Positions 1 through 8,541 are shown, counted from the stretch's first letter. The stretch: DNA of 64,000 nt from Ignavibacteria bacterium UBA7675 (GCA_002483085.1 DLHF01000051.1:1-64000), one strand, 5' to 3'. Notes: a model not told the origin generated them from the letters alone. Translations and numbers: made by a program.

Positions 1-17
1 TTCAGCATTAATTGAGA

Positions 18-530
18 CTACCGAATAGTGCCATCGAGCATAATGGTTACCGAGATAACTTCAACGTCATAGTTAGATGCTTCTTTCCAATCCGAATTCA
101 GATCGGTTCTGGTGTGGAGCTTGTGGTCGGTACCAACGCCTAACATGGTACCATCGAGCATAATGGCCACTCCGATAACAGTTCTTCCTTTGTCAGAAGC
201 TAGTACCCAATCCGAATTCAGATCGGCTTTTGTGTAGAGTTTTAGGTCCGTACCTATCGCTAAAATGTGGCCATTGGGAAGAATGGTTACAGCGATAGCA
301 CGTCCTTTATCATTGGCAGCTTGTACCCAACCCGAATTCAGGTCGGGTTTGGTATATAGTGTGTAATTTGTTCCAACGGCCAATATGGAGCCATCCTGCA
401 TCATGGTTACAGCGATAACATGTCCTCCTTTATCGGGAGCTTTTACCCAGGATGAATTCAAATCAGCTCTAGTGTACAGTTTCTGGTCTGTGCCGACAGC
501 CAGAATGATATTTTGATTGGAATTATTCAT
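18..530 (-). CDS. Four-repeat propeller-like (tectonin-like) protein
   Basis: 170 aa made almost wholly of four consecutive repeats of about 40 residues. Each carries the pattern ILAVGT-D-x-LYT-(R/K)-x-DLNS-x-W followed by a VIAV-T-x-x-x-DG stretch. The DNA is repetitive too, with a period near 120 bp. The pattern recalls blades of tectonin or WD-like beta-propellers, often carbohydrate-binding, but four blades alone would not close a propeller, so the protein may oligomerise. I see no signal peptide or membrane segment. It is the last gene of a minus-strand row whose members all look like secreted-effector or lectin-type proteins. No clear ribosome binding site precedes the ATG. Function unknown; the fold call is inference from repeat length and motif. 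Confidence 0.7.
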   Translation of the reverse strand: MNNSNQNIILAVGTDQKLYTRADLNSSWVKAPDKGGHVIAVTMMQDGSILAVGTNYTLYTKPDLNSGWVQAANDKGRAIAVTILPNGHILAIGTDLKLYTKADLNSDWVLASDKGRTVIGVAIMLDGTMLGVGTDHKLHTRTDLNSDWKEASNYDVEVISVTIMLDGTIR

Positions 531-628
531 AGTTGCACAATATTGGTAGTAGTAATTATTTTAATCTGTTCCTTTGAACTTTATCTTTTTCTGTTTTTCT
601 GATAAGGTCATTTGCAATGGGGTGGGGG

Positions 629-2338
629 CTATAAAAACTTCCATTTCACCCACCCTGCATCTTTGCGCTCTGATGTTACCGGGTAGACCATCTTATAAGG
701 AGGATCTCCCACAACATCGTCCATGTAATAGGTGTTCCACGGGTTGTACCCCGGTATGGATGAGAGTCTGCGTACATAAGGACGGCCAGTTATAGCACTG
801 GTTCTGGTTTCTCCACCACCCATTATGTCAAAGTCCCTGTGGTCGGTGCTGATAAGTCTTCGAAGCTCATCTACCCTTTGTTGAGCTGCGCTGGGAGTGG
901 AAAAAACAGTACCCCATTCAGTCAGATACCCCCTTGCCATTTTATAGATTAGCTCTGGAACCGGAGCAACGCTGTCGCTGACATCAGCCGCATTATAATT
1001 TCCATCTGAGGTGTAGTTTCCTGCAACCGTGCCGTGCCTTCCACGGCAGGCATAAAGTGTATAGCCTATGGGTTGTTGGTCGGTTCCTTTTTTCAAAGGG
1101 TCGGTGAGCTGATAGTTATCGGCAATGTACTTCCAGGCGTTGGGCCACCAGGCATTGTAAATGGTAGCGTCCTTTGGTTTGCCAGTCATGTGCCCGTTGG
1201 GTCGTGGTACCACCGCCATGAACGGTCGATCCGTGGGCATTATACACATATCCCAGGCATAGATACCCACGTAGTTGACCACATTGGGTGGTAGCTGCGT
1301 GAAAATACCATACCATTCTCCGGTGCCAGGTACTGGGTCGATGGCAAAAATGTTAATCGGAATATTTCTGACATCTTCCGGGCCGTAGAAATAGATGAAC
1401 CAGGCGGCCATAATAGCCTCCACAGCACCCCGACTGTGACCGATGAAGTTATATGTGTTCTTTTGGCTTGCAGCAGCGAGATTGGCAGCATGCAGGGCAA
1501 GGGCTGGAGCCGACCAGCCGTTTATTTGTGTGTTCAGCGAATACTGGTTACCGCCCGAATATTTCTGTACATAGGAACGTAGATCGGATGGAGCATTAAG
1601 TGGGGCATCAAACACCAGGGGTTCGCTGGTATTTCGCTGCACGGCCCAGTCGTTTTCTCCCACACCCCTTATGGATACACTCGGCATTGTGGCCTCAAGG
1701 GATCCAGTAATTTCTTTGTGGATCCGTATGGGAATATACCCAGCCTCAGGGGCGTAGATGTCTTTGTTGCTTTTTTGCCTTGTAACCTCACCTTCATCCC
1801 TAGTACAGGCGGTACCAGCAAAGCAAACTGTATAGACATCGGTTGTGAGATCGACAACCTTTTGGGACGGCTCAATAGCATGGGTAGCCAGAGTTTTGAT
1901 GCCCGATGACGCTTCTTCCGGAGTTCCGCTTTGGGTCAGCTTCACAATTTCAAAGGTGGCTGCAGTGGTATCATCCCCTGTGGCTTGCAACATTTGAGTG
2001 TATTCTACTAATTGGACATACTTCTGATTGGATGCAAGAAGGGTATACAATCCTGGCTCCCAAATTTCTACCTTGATCCTCTCACGATCATCGAGGGTAT
2101 CGCTTATTGCAGCTAATGGCACTGCTCCATCCTGTGGGTTGCTTACATATTTGCCATTGGCAGCTTTCAGTTCAACAACCTTGTCTGGTCCATCGAGGAT
2201 CATTTGGAAGTTTTCGTTGTTGCCTATAGTAACTGCCGTGGCTTGCAGTACACTGCTATCGCCAAGAGTTACGTATTTTCCATTACTAGACTTAATGGCT
2301 ACGTTGATGAAATTTTCTGTTGTTGGTGTTGTAGGCAT
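629..2338 (-). CDS. Fascin-like domain fused to serine lipase/esterase (DUF2235/Tle1-like)
   Basis: 569 aa, two parts. Residues about 10-135 hold repeated NGKYV/NQKYV beta-trefoil motifs typical of fascin-like domains, which often bind sugars or cytoskeleton. Residues about 165-569 form an alpha/beta hydrolase: the nucleophile elbow is GHSRG (Ser302), followed by an AIDPVPG strand (Asp334) and a late GRHGTVAG motif (His435) resembling the catalytic His region of DUF2235/Tle1 phospholipase effectors. That makes a complete candidate triad. There is no signal peptide, as expected if it leaves the cell by a contractile or other dedicated apparatus, though none is encoded here. The leader before the ATG is AT-rich without a strong SD. 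Lipase activity is inferred from motifs; the substrate is unknown. Confidence 0.7.
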   Translation of the reverse strand: MPTTPTTENFINVAIKSSNGKYVTLGDSSVLQATAVTIGNNENFQMILDGPDKVVELKAANGKYVSNPQDGAVPLAAISDTLDDRERIKVEIWEPGLYTLLASNQKYVQLVEYTQMLQATGDDTTAATFEIVKLTQSGTPEEASSGIKTLATHAIEPSQKVVDLTTDVYTVCFAGTACTRDEGEVTRQKSNKDIYAPEAGYIPIRIHKEITGSLEATMPSVSIRGVGENDWAVQRNTSEPLVFDAPLNAPSDLRSYVQKYSGGNQYSLNTQINGWSAPALALHAANLAAASQKNTYNFIGHSRGAVEAIMAAWFIYFYGPEDVRNIPINIFAIDPVPGTGEWYGIFTQLPPNVVNYVGIYAWDMCIMPTDRPFMAVVPRPNGHMTGKPKDATIYNAWWPNAWKYIADNYQLTDPLKKGTDQQPIGYTLYACRGRHGTVAGNYTSDGNYNAADVSDSVAPVPELIYKMARGYLTEWGTVFSTPSAAQQRVDELRRLISTDHRDFDIMGGGETRTSAITGRPYVRRLSSIPGYNPWNTYYMDDVVGDPPYKMVYPVTSERKDAGWVKWKFL

Positions 2339-2416
2339 AAAAATTATTCTTTGATTTTGGATAGAATTATTATTTGGTCGATCCTTACAAGCTCAGCAAT
2401 GGGCAGAGGCGAACTT

Positions 2417-2580
2417 GGCATCCCCGTAATAGAATCCCGGGCAGGCTTTCGGGTACAGGTGAGGCCGGATGGCGTTCCCCATACTGGTTCTCTTCCCATC
2501 TAGAATTGAAGAGAACCGATGTGTTTTAAAAGGGCTGTCATTACTTTTCCGGGGAAAAGAAGCCATCTCTGGCTGTCTTT
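2417..2580. repeat. Shared intergenic module, copy 1 (diverged)
   Basis: This 348-bp gap between the lipase-like and PixA-like genes has no credible ORF. It holds a CCCGGGCAGGC... block (2436-2474) that recurs almost exactly at 4126-4164. Next to it is a stem-loop with perfect 10-bp arms at 2486-2495 and 2508-2517 around a TCTAGA-containing loop; the same arms recur at 3434 and 4176. Downstream similarity (GGGCTGTCATTA, GGCTGTCTTT) is weaker than between the other two copies, so this is probably the oldest duplicate. Confidence 0.8.
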
Positions 2581-2686
2581 GGTTATGATGCATAAATAGG
2601 AAGAGGTTTGTTGGTATCCGGTTTGCCTCTCCGCTTGCAGGGCATGGGTAGTTCATCTGCGAGTTCATCTGCGGAAGCAGAATAGA

Positions 2687-3262
2687 CTATGACTTTTTAG
2701 GGGCCGCAACATTGATGAATGGATCCCATGAGAAATATCCAACAATCTCTGCAGTGGAGTTATCGACTACAATGAAGGAGAGAACGTATTGAATTGTCAC
2801 TCCCAGCCGTAACACTGTTGCTTGGGCAGAAGCCACTTGCTTATTGTGCGGTTTGGGGTCGGCGGTTGGATTGCCGCTCGGAGGCAGATAGTTCAGTACC
2901 TCGGCTGAAATATACGTCAGAGGAGTAATCGCGGGCTCTGGATTCTTGTCTTGTGGGTTAAAGACACCGTTATACAGATACACTGTATAATCGGTATTGT
3001 TGTCGAAAGTGTTGATTGTCCATGATAAAGTGTCGTTCGAATTGGCCTTGACCGCCAACTCAGAGTGCCCCTGCCCTTCGGTTGCTTGTTTTTTGGAGTC
3101 GTAGGTTACATTGCTGTGCTGCGTTGTCATGCTAATGTAAACATCTGATTCGTTCCAGGAGCCAAGATTCGTCGGCTTGTCGAGAGTACCGGCAAACTTC
3201 TTGTGCAACTGAGCATTCTTCGCCAGAGTAGCCGCGTCGACTTGGATTTGAATGTTAATCAT
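2687..3262 (-). CDS. PixA/AidA-family protein
   Basis: 191 aa. The overall pattern fits the AidA/PixA family (inclusion-body proteins such as PixA of Xenorhabdus and quorum-regulated AidA). It opens with an INIQIQVDA strand, then GQGHSELAVKAN and DTLSW, a TVYLYNGVF strand, and closes with the hallmark VGYFSWDPFI. The family's biochemical role is not well defined; members are soluble, abundant and often tied to host interaction or stationary phase. The length matches known members. It sits between two copies of the shared intergenic module in a row of effector/lectin-like genes, so co-acquisition is likely. No signal peptide is visible and the start has no strong SD. Confidence 0.75.
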   Translation of the reverse strand: MINIQIQVDAATLAKNAQLHKKFAGTLDKPTNLGSWNESDVYISMTTQHSNVTYDSKKQATEGQGHSELAVKANSNDTLSWTINTFDNNTDYTVYLYNGVFNPQDKNPEPAITPLTYISAEVLNYLPPSGNPTADPKPHNKQVASAQATVLRLGVTIQYVLSFIVVDNSTAEIVGYFSWDPFINVAAPKKS

Positions 3263-3336
3263 AATATCTATGTTGTTTTTTCCTACTCATAAGGCTTTTC
3301 GGAATTGCGCCCCTGCATTATCCCCTGTGCAGGACA

Positions 3337-3370
3337 GATCCGTTTTTTTGAGTGGGTTCTGCTCCACTTG
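3337..3370. repeat. Short shared element R3, copy 1
   Basis: A GATCCG + seven T + GAGTGGGTTCTGCTCCACTTG element that recurs almost identically at 3961-3993. It contains a small inverted repeat (AGTGG/CCACT). Both copies lie upstream of a minus-strand cassette gene (the PixA-like and two-blade genes), so the element could be a leader or promoter part. Its role is not established. Confidence 0.7.
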
Positions 3371-3421
3371 GTTGTACCCGAGGCAGATATTCGAGAAGAG
3401 AGTGGGTGGCACTTGATAGCT

Positions 3422-3567
3422 TTTCCCCATACTGGTTCTCTTCTATCTAGAATCGAAGAGAACCACTATGCTTCGGAAGGGCTGTCATTACCCTGCCGGG
3501 GGAGGTAGCCGTATGGCTGTCTTTTGTCTGTATGTGTTGTCTCTTTGGCTCGTTCTGGCAGAAAGCC
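3422..3567. repeat. Shared intergenic module, copy 2
   Basis: About 146 bp that is nearly identical to 4165-4309, differing at only a few positions. The left end carries a perfect stem-loop with 10-bp arms at 3434-3443 and 3455-3464. The module lies directly 3' of the two-blade gene on the minus strand. It may be a conserved 3' UTR or terminator-like element, or the footprint of cassette duplication. It has no convincing ORF. Confidence 0.85.
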
Positions 3568-3592
3568 GTGCAAACTTCTGCAAGGCGTTCTT

Positions 3593-3895
3593 TTAGCTTT
3601 GGGTAATTGAAAACCAGCCCTGCCAATTACCTGCATTCTCGACTTGAGAACACAGGTAGTAGCTCCCGTCTGATGTGCGCGCAACTACGTGGATGAATCC
3701 ATCTTCGCTTGTGCAGGCACCAACATGTGTTACATTGCTCAACGGCGAACTGTTTTCACCGTAAAGAGGACCTGGATTGGACCAGGAGAGGGGATCCGAA
3801 GGGGACAATTGCCAAGTGTGTTTGACAGTGGAGTCTTCAACGTAGAATGCTTCTAATCGCCCGTCTCCATTGGTTGCAAGAACAAAATCATTCAT
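3593..3895 (-). CDS. Small two-blade lectin/propeller-like protein
   Basis: 100 aa. Two similar segments (GDGRLEAFYV...HTWQLS and EDGFIHVVART...YLCSQ) resemble blades of PLL-type or sialidase-like beta-propeller lectins, where a DGRLEVF-type strand is followed by a Trp-containing strand. WSNPGP and NWQGWFS supply the usual Trp residues. A full propeller would need several chains or a lost partner, so it may be a truncated family member. There is no signal peptide. It is flanked on both sides by shared intergenic modules. Sugar binding is inference only. Confidence 0.6.
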   Translation of the reverse strand: MNDFVLATNGDGRLEAFYVEDSTVKHTWQLSPSDPLSWSNPGPLYGENSSPLSNVTHVGACTSEDGFIHVVARTSDGSYYLCSQVENAGNWQGWFSITQS

Positions 3896-3960
3896 GACTA
3901 TTAGTGTTTTTATGTGTTATGACTTTTCATAGACCGTCCCGCCATTACTGAACGGGATCA

Positions 3961-3993
3961 ATCCGTTTTTTTGAGTGGGTTCTGCTCCACTTG
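3961..3993. repeat. Short shared element R3, copy 2
   Basis: Second copy of the T-tract plus AGTGG/CCACT element seen at 3337-3370, here upstream of the two-blade gene. Just to its right (about 4008-4062) are two short hairpins built on CCAAAGG...CCTTTGG arms. This 430-bp gap has no credible gene. Confidence 0.7.
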
Positions 3994-4125
3994 TTGTGTG
4001 TACGCTCCAAAGGGCGATCACTCCTTTGGCATCCCCGTACTCCAAAGGGCGATCAATTCTTTGGAATACATTCCCCGGTTTCGGGGAGAATTATTTTGTT
4101 TCCTGTACCTGCCGTGTGCGTGTGT

Positions 4126-4309
4126 CCCGGGCAGGCTTTCGGGTACAGGTGAGGCCGGATGGCGTTCCCCATACTGGTTCTCTTCTATCTAGAATCGAAG
4201 AGAACCACTATGCTTCGGAAAGGCTGTCATTACCCTTCCGGGGGAGGTAGCCGTATGGCTGTCTTTTGTCTGTATGTGTTGTCTCTTTGGCTCGTTCTGG
4301 CAGAAAGCC
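4126..4309. repeat. Shared intergenic module, copy 3 (longest)
   Basis: Contains the CCCGGGCAGGC block (4126-4164, shared with copy 1) followed directly by the block shared with copy 2 (4165-4309). The perfect stem-loop has arms at 4176-4185 and 4197-4206. It lies 3' of the 4325-4987 gene on the minus strand. Because it combines parts found separately in the other copies, it may be closest to the ancestral layout. Confidence 0.85.
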
Positions 4310-4324
4310 ATGCATACTCTGGTA

Positions 4325-4987
4325 CTAAGGCTTAGGATCGGTTATAATAATATTTCTCGCGCCTATTATCAGACGTGCTTCCAGAGTAGTATTCACTATC
4401 CTTATCACACGAGTATCTCCGGGATTATCGGTAGGGAACATAACGAGGCCAATAGAATTCGGGTGTGGAACATCCTCTTCGTCAGTATATGTTAAAACTA
4501 TATGTTCGAAGCTATAGATATCCTCATAGGTATCCTCCACCGCATTATGTTGAACCGGTATTGGCAATATGAGAGAGGTGTTGCTGTTGGTGGTGATTTT
4601 GGTGATGGTGTTGTTTTGGGTGGCATTTTGGGTAGTGATGGTGGTGGCTGTCTGGGAGTTGTTGGATAATGCTACCCTCCATGCAATACCCATATCTAAC
4701 GTAGAGACATCGCGATGACCTCTCCAAAGCATTCGTCGCTGTTCCCCGTCTCCCGTCATGTATCCTGTTACATGCACACTGACCTCCACCCTCAACTGGT
4801 TCTCTGTACCAGTAGGTATTACAGTGTAAAAAATCTCCAGACCGGCAATAAACGGTACAACTCCAGCATAATATTGGGGGGTGGTCCCGGCTGTCTGTGC
4901 CTCATGCCCGGCTGCGGTGTTAAACGATACTACGCCATTGTCTGCCAGTGCTACCGGCTCTGTGCCTGTGAAAGAAAAATTTGACAT
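4325..4987 (-). CDS. Hypothetical protein of the cassette cluster
   Basis: 220 aa. I do not recognise the family. The start is set at 4987 because a GGAGGT lies five bases upstream; a longer reading to 5047 would ignore it. The N-terminal half is beta-rich (LEIFYTVIP, LRVEVSVHV). The centre (about residues 118-145) is Thr/Asn-rich and low complexity. The C-terminal third has further strands (IVLTYTDEED, LEARLIIGARNIII). No signal peptide or membrane segment is seen. It is the first gene of the minus-strand row and the only one with a strong SD, so it may head a transcript. The beta-rich layout would suit a lectin or structural role, but this is speculation. Confidence 0.7.
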   Translation of the reverse strand: MSNFSFTGTEPVALADNGVVSFNTAAGHEAQTAGTTPQYYAGVVPFIAGLEIFYTVIPTGTENQLRVEVSVHVTGYMTGDGEQRRMLWRGHRDVSTLDMGIAWRVALSNNSQTATTITTQNATQNNTITKITTNSNTSLILPIPVQHNAVEDTYEDIYSFEHIVLTYTDEEDVPHPNSIGLVMFPTDNPGDTRVIRIVNTTLEARLIIGARNIIITDPKP

Positions 4988-5329
4988 ACTACCTCCGTAG
5001 AAATAAATTGTTATTGTTGCAGCTCTTTGTGAGCTATGACACGACAAAAATGCAAAACATAGGAGGCCGATGTACTACCAGAAAACAGGATGAATTGGGG
5101 TTTCAGCAGAGTGCAAACGCAGAGTGGTGCAGGGCTGGCAGAGCAGCAGAGGAGCGTTGTGGCGTGTAAACAGAGCGCAGGGAAAGGCGCAGCGGCAGGG
5201 CGGAAAGAGTTCCGAGGGGATTATTTCTTTAGGTTTTCACATTCTTACGGCATTGTTTAACAGCGTATTTTTTTTGTTTCCGGGACTTTTCACCTTTAAA
5301 GCTGTTCAGTAGGTCATGAGGGCGCAGCC

Positions 5330-5502
5330 GTCTCTGTTCCGGTGCTTTGCCGTTGCACCGCGCAGCACAGCCGCTCCGTGTTGTGCCAGTTTCTGCGCCT
5401 GCACAAGCCACACGAGCAGCCACGTGCAGGCCGCCGCAGGGAGCGGCGGGATGTGCGACCGGTGACAGCGACGTACCGTCGTGTACACACGCCCGTGCCA
5501 CA
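5330..5502 (+). repeat. Composite intergenic repeat B...A, locus 1
   Basis: In the 556-bp gap before the 5544 gene. Module B (5330-5366, ending TTGCACCGCGCAGCA) is at the left and module A (5454-5502, TGCGACCGGTGACAGCGACG...GCCCGTGCCACA) at the right. A GAGCAGCCACG stretch between them also occurs in locus 3. This is the shortest full locus, about 173 bp. Nothing else in the gap looks like a gene; the overlapping ORFs are GC-rich read-through. Confidence 0.75.
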
Positions 5503-5543
5503 CAAAGTCTGGAATTATTAGACAACTATTCTACACAGGGGAC

Positions 5544-7118
5544 ATGAACACTTCTAATGAGTTGTTTCGCCTTATCGCAACCATGAGCAAGCAGGAGAAG
5601 CGGTACTTCAAGCTCTATACGTCGTTCTACAGCAAAGAGCAGGGGGGCAATCGTATCCGGCTGTTCGACCTGATCGACAAAGCAAAGCCTGCTACGGATG
5701 CCGCGCTTCTGGCACTGGTGCAGGACGAGCCGTTTGCTACGTATCTGCCGTGGATCAAGAACCAGTTGACAGACCTCATCCTGAGCAGCCTGGCAGCGTA
5801 TCACACCGAGAGCAAACCAGACTTTGAACTGCGGAAGCTCCTTGACCATGCCGATATTCTTTTCGACAGGGGATTGTATCCGCATTGCAGAAAGATGCTG
5901 GCACGCGCAGAGAAGAAAGCCGAAAAACTGGAGCAACATCTTCTGCTCATGGAAGTTTTCGCCCGGCAGCGCGCTCTGCTTCTGCTGAAAAATATTTCGG
6001 AATCATTGGAGACAGACATAGAGGCGCTGCACTCCAAGGCAAACAGAGCGCTTCAGGGTATTCTTTCTACAAACAACTATCGTAGCCTGATGGACAGCAC
6101 GCAAGTAATCAGCGCCCGCTATGCCAGCTTGCCGAACCAGAATGACATGGATAAATTGCAGGAACTCATTGCCACACCCTTACTTCAGGACAACACGCAG
6201 GCCACTACCTTTGCAGCGAAAATTGCGTTCCACAATATTCGGGGCATTTACGCACTGCTGATAAACAATGATGAAGAAGCTCGTTCTCACTACCAGAAAG
6301 CAAGGGAGATTTGGAAGGAGCATCCCGCCATGATCGAGGAACATCCAGGCCAGTACCGGCGATATTGCACCAACTACCTGAACTGTCTTGTATCGGGGAA
6401 TGATGAAAAAGAGTTTTCGGCGGTAGTACAGGAGATCAAAGCTCTTCCCTCTCCTGCTCCCGAGGTCACGATGAACAGTCTGAAAGATATCTGGAATCTG
6501 GAGCTGCTCTTCCACATGAACAGGGGAAGTATGGAGCGTAGTGAAACTGTTATCCGCGAAATACAAAAGAGCCTGCAAGCATCTACGGAAGGGCTTCAGC
6601 CTCATGCCTTTGTGACGCTGTGCTACAACTGTGGCATTTTCTACTTTTTAGAAGGCAAACATCGCAAGACTTTGGAATACCTTTCCATGATTGTGAACGA
6701 GTCCCGCATTGAGCTGAAACGCGATATTCAGGAATTTACAAGAGTGTTCAGTCTGGTAGCCCACTACGAGCTACAGAATATTGATGTGCTGGACAACCTG
6801 ATCCGCTCGGCACGGCGTTTTGTAAAGCACAAGGGCGCGGTGTTTACTCTGGAAAAAAGTATGTTTCGTGTTGTCGGCAAGCTCGCCAACTGCACCGATG
6901 CTTCCTCCACATATCCCATCTTCGAGGCATTATACACCGAGCTGCGCACGATCCTGCACCATCCCGATCCACAGAAACCAAAACCGCTGGGGCTGATAGA
7001 ATTGCTGTTCTGGACAGAAAGTAAACTCTGCAAGAGCTCGGTTCGGGAGGTTTTTATGGAAAAAATGAATGGTGGAGATCACGGTACATTCCAGGAGATG
7101 TTCCCGCTTCCCGGGTGA
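5544..7118 (+). CDS. Large alpha-helical protein of unknown function
   Basis: 524 aa. The ATG at 5544 is preferred over an upstream in-frame ATG at 5481, because the latter lies in the composite repeat and 5544 follows AGGGG. The N-terminus (NELFRLIATMSKQEKRYFKL) resembles conserved uncharacterised proteins I associate with Bacteroidota-like genomes. The rest is predicted almost wholly helical, with repeated A/L/Y-rich helix pairs suggesting TPR-like or other alpha-solenoid repeats. There is no signal peptide, membrane segment or catalytic motif. It is a single-gene unit convergent with asnS. A scaffold or protein-interaction role is plausible but not shown. Confidence 0.8.
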   Translation: MNTSNELFRLIATMSKQEKRYFKLYTSFYSKEQGGNRIRLFDLIDKAKPATDAALLALVQDEPFATYLPWIKNQLTDLILSSLAAYHTESKPDFELRKLLDHADILFDRGLYPHCRKMLARAEKKAEKLEQHLLLMEVFARQRALLLLKNISESLETDIEALHSKANRALQGILSTNNYRSLMDSTQVISARYASLPNQNDMDKLQELIATPLLQDNTQATTFAAKIAFHNIRGIYALLINNDEEARSHYQKAREIWKEHPAMIEEHPGQYRRYCTNYLNCLVSGNDEKEFSAVVQEIKALPSPAPEVTMNSLKDIWNLELLFHMNRGSMERSETVIREIQKSLQASTEGLQPHAFVTLCYNCGIFYFLEGKHRKTLEYLSMIVNESRIELKRDIQEFTRVFSLVAHYELQNIDVLDNLIRSARRFVKHKGAVFTLEKSMFRVVGKLANCTDASSTYPIFEALYTELRTILHHPDPQKPKPLGLIELLFWTESKLCKSSVREVFMEKMNGGDHGTFQEMFPLPG

Positions 7119-7146
7119 TGAATGTAAAGCTGCCCATCATTATCGT

Positions 7147-7170
7147 GGAGCCGCCCTGATGGGCGGCTCC
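7147..7170. terminator. Hairpin between convergent genes
   Basis: Perfect inverted repeat with 10-bp arms GGAGCCGCCC/GGGCGGCTCC and a TGAT loop, between the stops of the 5544 gene and asnS. There is no long T run on either side, so termination would rely on stem stability. Confidence 0.55.
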
Positions 7171-7185
7171 ATTCGGAATAATACA

Positions 7186-8541
7186 TCAGGGTGCAATGCG
7201 GTACAGCATACGCGGGAACGGCGCCACTTCGCGGATGTGCTCAGCACCGCTTATCCACTTTACTGTGCGTTCCAGGCCGAGGCCAAAACCGCTGTGGGGA
7301 ACCGAGCCATAACGCCGCAGATCGAGATACCACTCAAAGCTTTCCATCGGCAGATCGTGTTCCTTGATGCGCTCTTCCAGCAGTTCGATATTGTCCTCGC
7401 GCTGGCTGCCGCCGATAATTTCGCCTGCGCCTTCGGGTGCGAGCATATCCATAGCCATAGCTACCTTCGGGTTGTCGGGATCGCGTTTCATGTAGAACGC
7501 CTTTACTTCCGAGGGATAGCGGTGGATAATACACGGCTTCTCGAACTGCTCCATAATTGCTTCTTCCTGTGGCGCACCGAAGTCTTCGCCCCAGGGAAAG
7601 TCAATCTGGATAGTAGAGCCATCTGGCTGTTTTTTGTCCAGTTTTACATTGTTGTTGTTCAGCCATTCCACAGCTTCGGTATAGCTCATACGGTGGAACG
7701 GGCGGCGTACCTTTTCGAGCTTGGTAATATCCCGGTCGAGCGCTTTCAGCTCTTGCTGGCGTGTTTTCAGTACATACTGCACGATGTACTCTACAAACTC
7801 TTCGGCGAGGTCCATATCGTCGTTCAGATCGAAGAACGCCATTTCAGGCTCCACCATCCAGAATTCTGTAAGGTGGCGTCGTGTTTTGGAGCGTTCGGCG
7901 CGGAATGTTGGGCCGAATGTGTACACACGGCCTTGCGCCATTGCCGAAGCCTCGGCGTAGAGCTGTCCAGACTGCGAGAGATAGGCACTGCCGAGATCGA
8001 AGTATTTTGTTTCAAACAGCGTGGACGTACCTTCGCAGGCCGCAGGTGTAAGAATGGGAGAGTCCACCAGTGTAAACCCGTTGCCGTCGAAAAAGTCGCG
8101 TATGGCTTTTACCACCGAAGCGCGGATGCGCATGATTGCGTGCTGGCGAGTAGAGCGCAACCACAAGTGGCGATTCGTCATCAGAAAGTCGACGCCGTGA
8201 TCTTTAGGCGTAATCGGGTAGTCTTTTGCGAGCTGGAACACGCGCAGTTCTTCAACATCGATATCGAAGCCGCCCGGCGAGCGCTCGTCGCTGCGGACTG
8301 TGCCGGTAATTTGCACCGAACTTTCCAGGGTAAGAGATTTTGCCGTTTCAAATATCTCTTCGGAGTTGGGCTTAAACACAACGCACTGGCAGATACCTGT
8401 TCCGTCGCGCAGGACGATAAACAGCAGTTTGCCCTTACCTGTTTTGTTTGCAACCCAGCCGTTCAGCGTTACCTTTTCGCCGACAAGCTGCGGCAACTGC
8501 TCGATACGCTGGTACGATTTGTAGCGTGGAGTCGTAGACAT
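7186..8541 (-). CDS. asnS: Asparagine--tRNA ligase
   Basis: 451 aa class II aminoacyl-tRNA synthetase charging tRNA-Asn. The N-terminal OB fold (VTLNGWVANK, residues about 20-110) binds the anticodon. Motif 2 is FRAERSKTRRHLTEFWMVEP and motif 3 is GFGLGLERTVKWI; the C-terminus PFPRMLYRIAP is typical of this enzyme. The length is normal. The ATG at 8541 (MSTTPRYKS) is chosen because the longer reading adds unrelated sequence. Upstream, a TAACTTTT stretch a few bases before the ATG resembles the -7 box TAnnTTTG, so the transcript may be nearly leaderless. Separation from aspartyl-tRNA synthetase rests on the C-terminal pattern and is fairly secure. Confidence 0.92.
   Translation of the reverse strand: MSTTPRYKSYQRIEQLPQLVGEKVTLNGWVANKTGKGKLLFIVLRDGTGICQCVVFKPNSEEIFETAKSLTLESSVQITGTVRSDERSPGGFDIDVEELRVFQLAKDYPITPKDHGVDFLMTNRHLWLRSTRQHAIMRIRASVVKAIRDFFDGNGFTLVDSPILTPAACEGTSTLFETKYFDLGSAYLSQSGQLYAEASAMAQGRVYTFGPTFRAERSKTRRHLTEFWMVEPEMAFFDLNDDMDLAEEFVEYIVQYVLKTRQQELKALDRDITKLEKVRRPFHRMSYTEAVEWLNNNNVKLDKKQPDGSTIQIDFPWGEDFGAPQEEAIMEQFEKPCIIHRYPSEVKAFYMKRDPDNPKVAMAMDMLAPEGAGEIIGGSQREDNIELLEERIKEHDLPMESFEWYLDLRRYGSVPHSGFGLGLERTVKWISGAEHIREVAPFPRMLYRIAP

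Noticed and set aside
2339..4324. Integron attC cassettes
   Set aside because: Repeated spacers with inverted repeats looked suggestive, but no RYYYAAC/GTTRRRY core pairs and no integron integrase were found.
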